DNA of 64,000 nucleotides, taken from the NCBI GenBank assembly GCA_963732375.1, contig CAVSZE010000015.1:186001-250000 (forward strand), read 5' to 3'. The notes below the pieces were generated by a model. The model did no database searches. It had not been told where the DNA came from and was given only the letters and a program-made list of their open reading frames with translations. Made by a program: the position numbers and the translations under genes. Source of the stretch: RPQJ01 sp963732375. Lineage in GTDB: Bacteria > Pseudomonadota > Gammaproteobacteria > Steroidobacterales > Steroidobacteraceae. Shown here in pieces: positions 63,214 through 64,000 of this stretch (positions are counted from its first letter, which is position 1; each line of letters begins with the position of its first letter).

Positions 63214-64000
63214 ATGTCCGCCATCCCTGAGGATCTCGGTGAACAGGTAGCCCGCGCGCTCGCCGAAGACGTGGGCACAGGTGACCTGACGGCCGCGCTC
63301 GTGCCCGAGGGGCGCCCCGGCAGCGCCACGCTGATCACGCGCGAGCGAGCCGTGGTGTGCGGACAGGCATGGTTCGACGAAGTCTTCCGCCAGCTCGACC
63401 CGTCGGTCCGAATCACCTGGAACGTCTCCGAAGGCGCATCGGTTCCCGCCGGGCAGTTGGTGTGCAGGCTCGAGGGTCCCGCGAGATCGCTGCTCACCGG
63501 CGAACGCACAGCGATGAATTTCCTGCAGACGCTGTCGGGAACCGCAACAGTGACGCGCCGCTATGCCGAGGCCCTCGACGGCCTGCCCTGCCGGGTTCTC
63601 GACACCCGCAAGACGATTCCCGGCCTCAGGCAGGCGCAGAAATATGCCGTGCGCTGCGGCGGCGGCAGCAATCACCGGATGGGCCTCTACGACGGCATCC
63701 TGGTCAAGGAAAATCACATCATGGCCGCGGGCTCGATCGCCGCGGCAGTCGCGACGGCCCGGGCACAAGGAGTCAGCATACCGGTGGAAGTCGAGGTCGA
63801 GACGCTCGACGAACTGCGACAGGTGCTGGAGGCCGGCGCCGACATGGCGTTGCTCGACGAATTCAGCCTCGACGACCTGCGCGCGGCGGTCACGATGAAC
63901 CGCTCGCATCCGCACGGGCCGATCAGGCTCGAGGCATCCGGAAACGTGAGCCTCGAGACGCTGCGCGCGATCGCGGAAACGGGCGTCGATTTCATCTCGG
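63214..64000 (+). CDS. nadC: Nicotinate-nucleotide pyrophosphorylase (runs off right edge)
   Basis: Makes nicotinate mononucleotide from quinolinate and PRPP in NAD synthesis. 262 codons are visible out of about 280 in the family; the end is outside the window. Seen are LAEDVGTGDLTAALVP, GERTAMNFLQTLSG, the active-site LDTRKTIPGLRQAQKYAV, GGGSNHRMGLYDGILVKENH and EVEVETLDELRQVLEAGADM. Starts ATG 63214, 7 bases after the PuuD-like gene. Confidence 0.96.
   Translation, partial: MSAIPEDLGEQVARALAEDVGTGDLTAALVPEGRPGSATLITRERAVVCGQAWFDEVFRQLDPSVRITWNVSEGASVPAGQLVCRLEGPARSLLTGERTAMNFLQTLSGTATVTRRYAEALDGLPCRVLDTRKTIPGLRQAQKYAVRCGGGSNHRMGLYDGILVKENHIMAAGSIAAAVATARAQGVSIPVEVEVETLDELRQVLEAGADMALLDEFSLDDLRAAVTMNRSHPHGPIRLEASGNVSLETLRAIAETGVDFIS

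Overview
The window is GC-rich, almost gap-free bacterial chromosome. No intergenic stretch exceeds about 245 bases, and no insertion sequence, phage gene, CRISPR array or rRNA was seen. The gene neighbourhoods are gammaproteobacterial: lptGF / pepA-holC-valS, rimI-prfC, hda / DUF2066 / purM-purN-DUF3108, metG / rnfABCDGE-nth / DUF1841, and aceE-aceF-lpd with a lipoyl-bearing E3. High GC, a tRNA-Glu(CTC), the lipoyl-E3 and a bacterial acyl-CoA-binding protein point loosely to the Xanthomonadales / Steroidobacterales / Nevskiales / Chromatiales side of the class. I cannot name a genus.

Layout. 0-0.6 kb: 5' part of pcnB (leftward) and tRNA-Glu(CTC). 0.7-8.3 kb: the accessory-looking stretch, with a TIR-TolB-TPR protein, an amino-acid permease, a membrane-anchored M20 carboxypeptidase, a SLOG-like/four-TM protein resembling the SLOG-SLATT conflict families, and an Ala/Pro-linker protein of unknown function. 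8.4-10.3 kb: cytochrome c', cytochrome b561, a 15-bp tandem repeat and an RDD protein. 10.3-17.7 kb: lptGF divergent from pepA-holC-hypothetical-valS. 17.7-22.8 kb: MoxR / DUF58 / TgpA-type transglutaminase, then ACBP and MtfA. 22.8-27.8 kb (leftward): pssA, a family-4 uracil-DNA glycosylase, rimI, prfC and an UMF1 transporter.

27.9-38.5 kb: proS with a lytic transglycosylase; acylphosphatase with a DUF4398 lipoprotein; wrbA-DUF2069; hda / phosphatidyltransferase / DUF2066 divergent from purM-purN-DUF3108; then dcd and the Mrp/ApbC Fe-S carrier. 38.7-43.4 kb: a three-gene block with a HEAT-repeat Ser/Thr kinase followed by two PilT-type ATPases. This is the best candidate for an undescribed system. 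43.5-51.7 kb: metG, the complete Rnf electron-transport complex, nth and DUF1841. 51.7-58.5 kb (leftward): the pyruvate dehydrogenase operon aceE-aceF-lpd ending in a sulfotransferase. 58.5-64 kb: a second M17 aminopeptidase translationally coupled to pyrC and rnt, the grxD/DUF1289 pair, a PuuD-type membrane protein, and nadC running off the right edge.

Many genes are tightly coupled by ATGA/GTGA overlaps, and several use GTG or TTG starts. Two convergent junctions (36.8 kb and 61.85 kb) carry long near-perfect palindromes sharing a GGGACA core. They look like REP-like elements that may double as bidirectional terminators.
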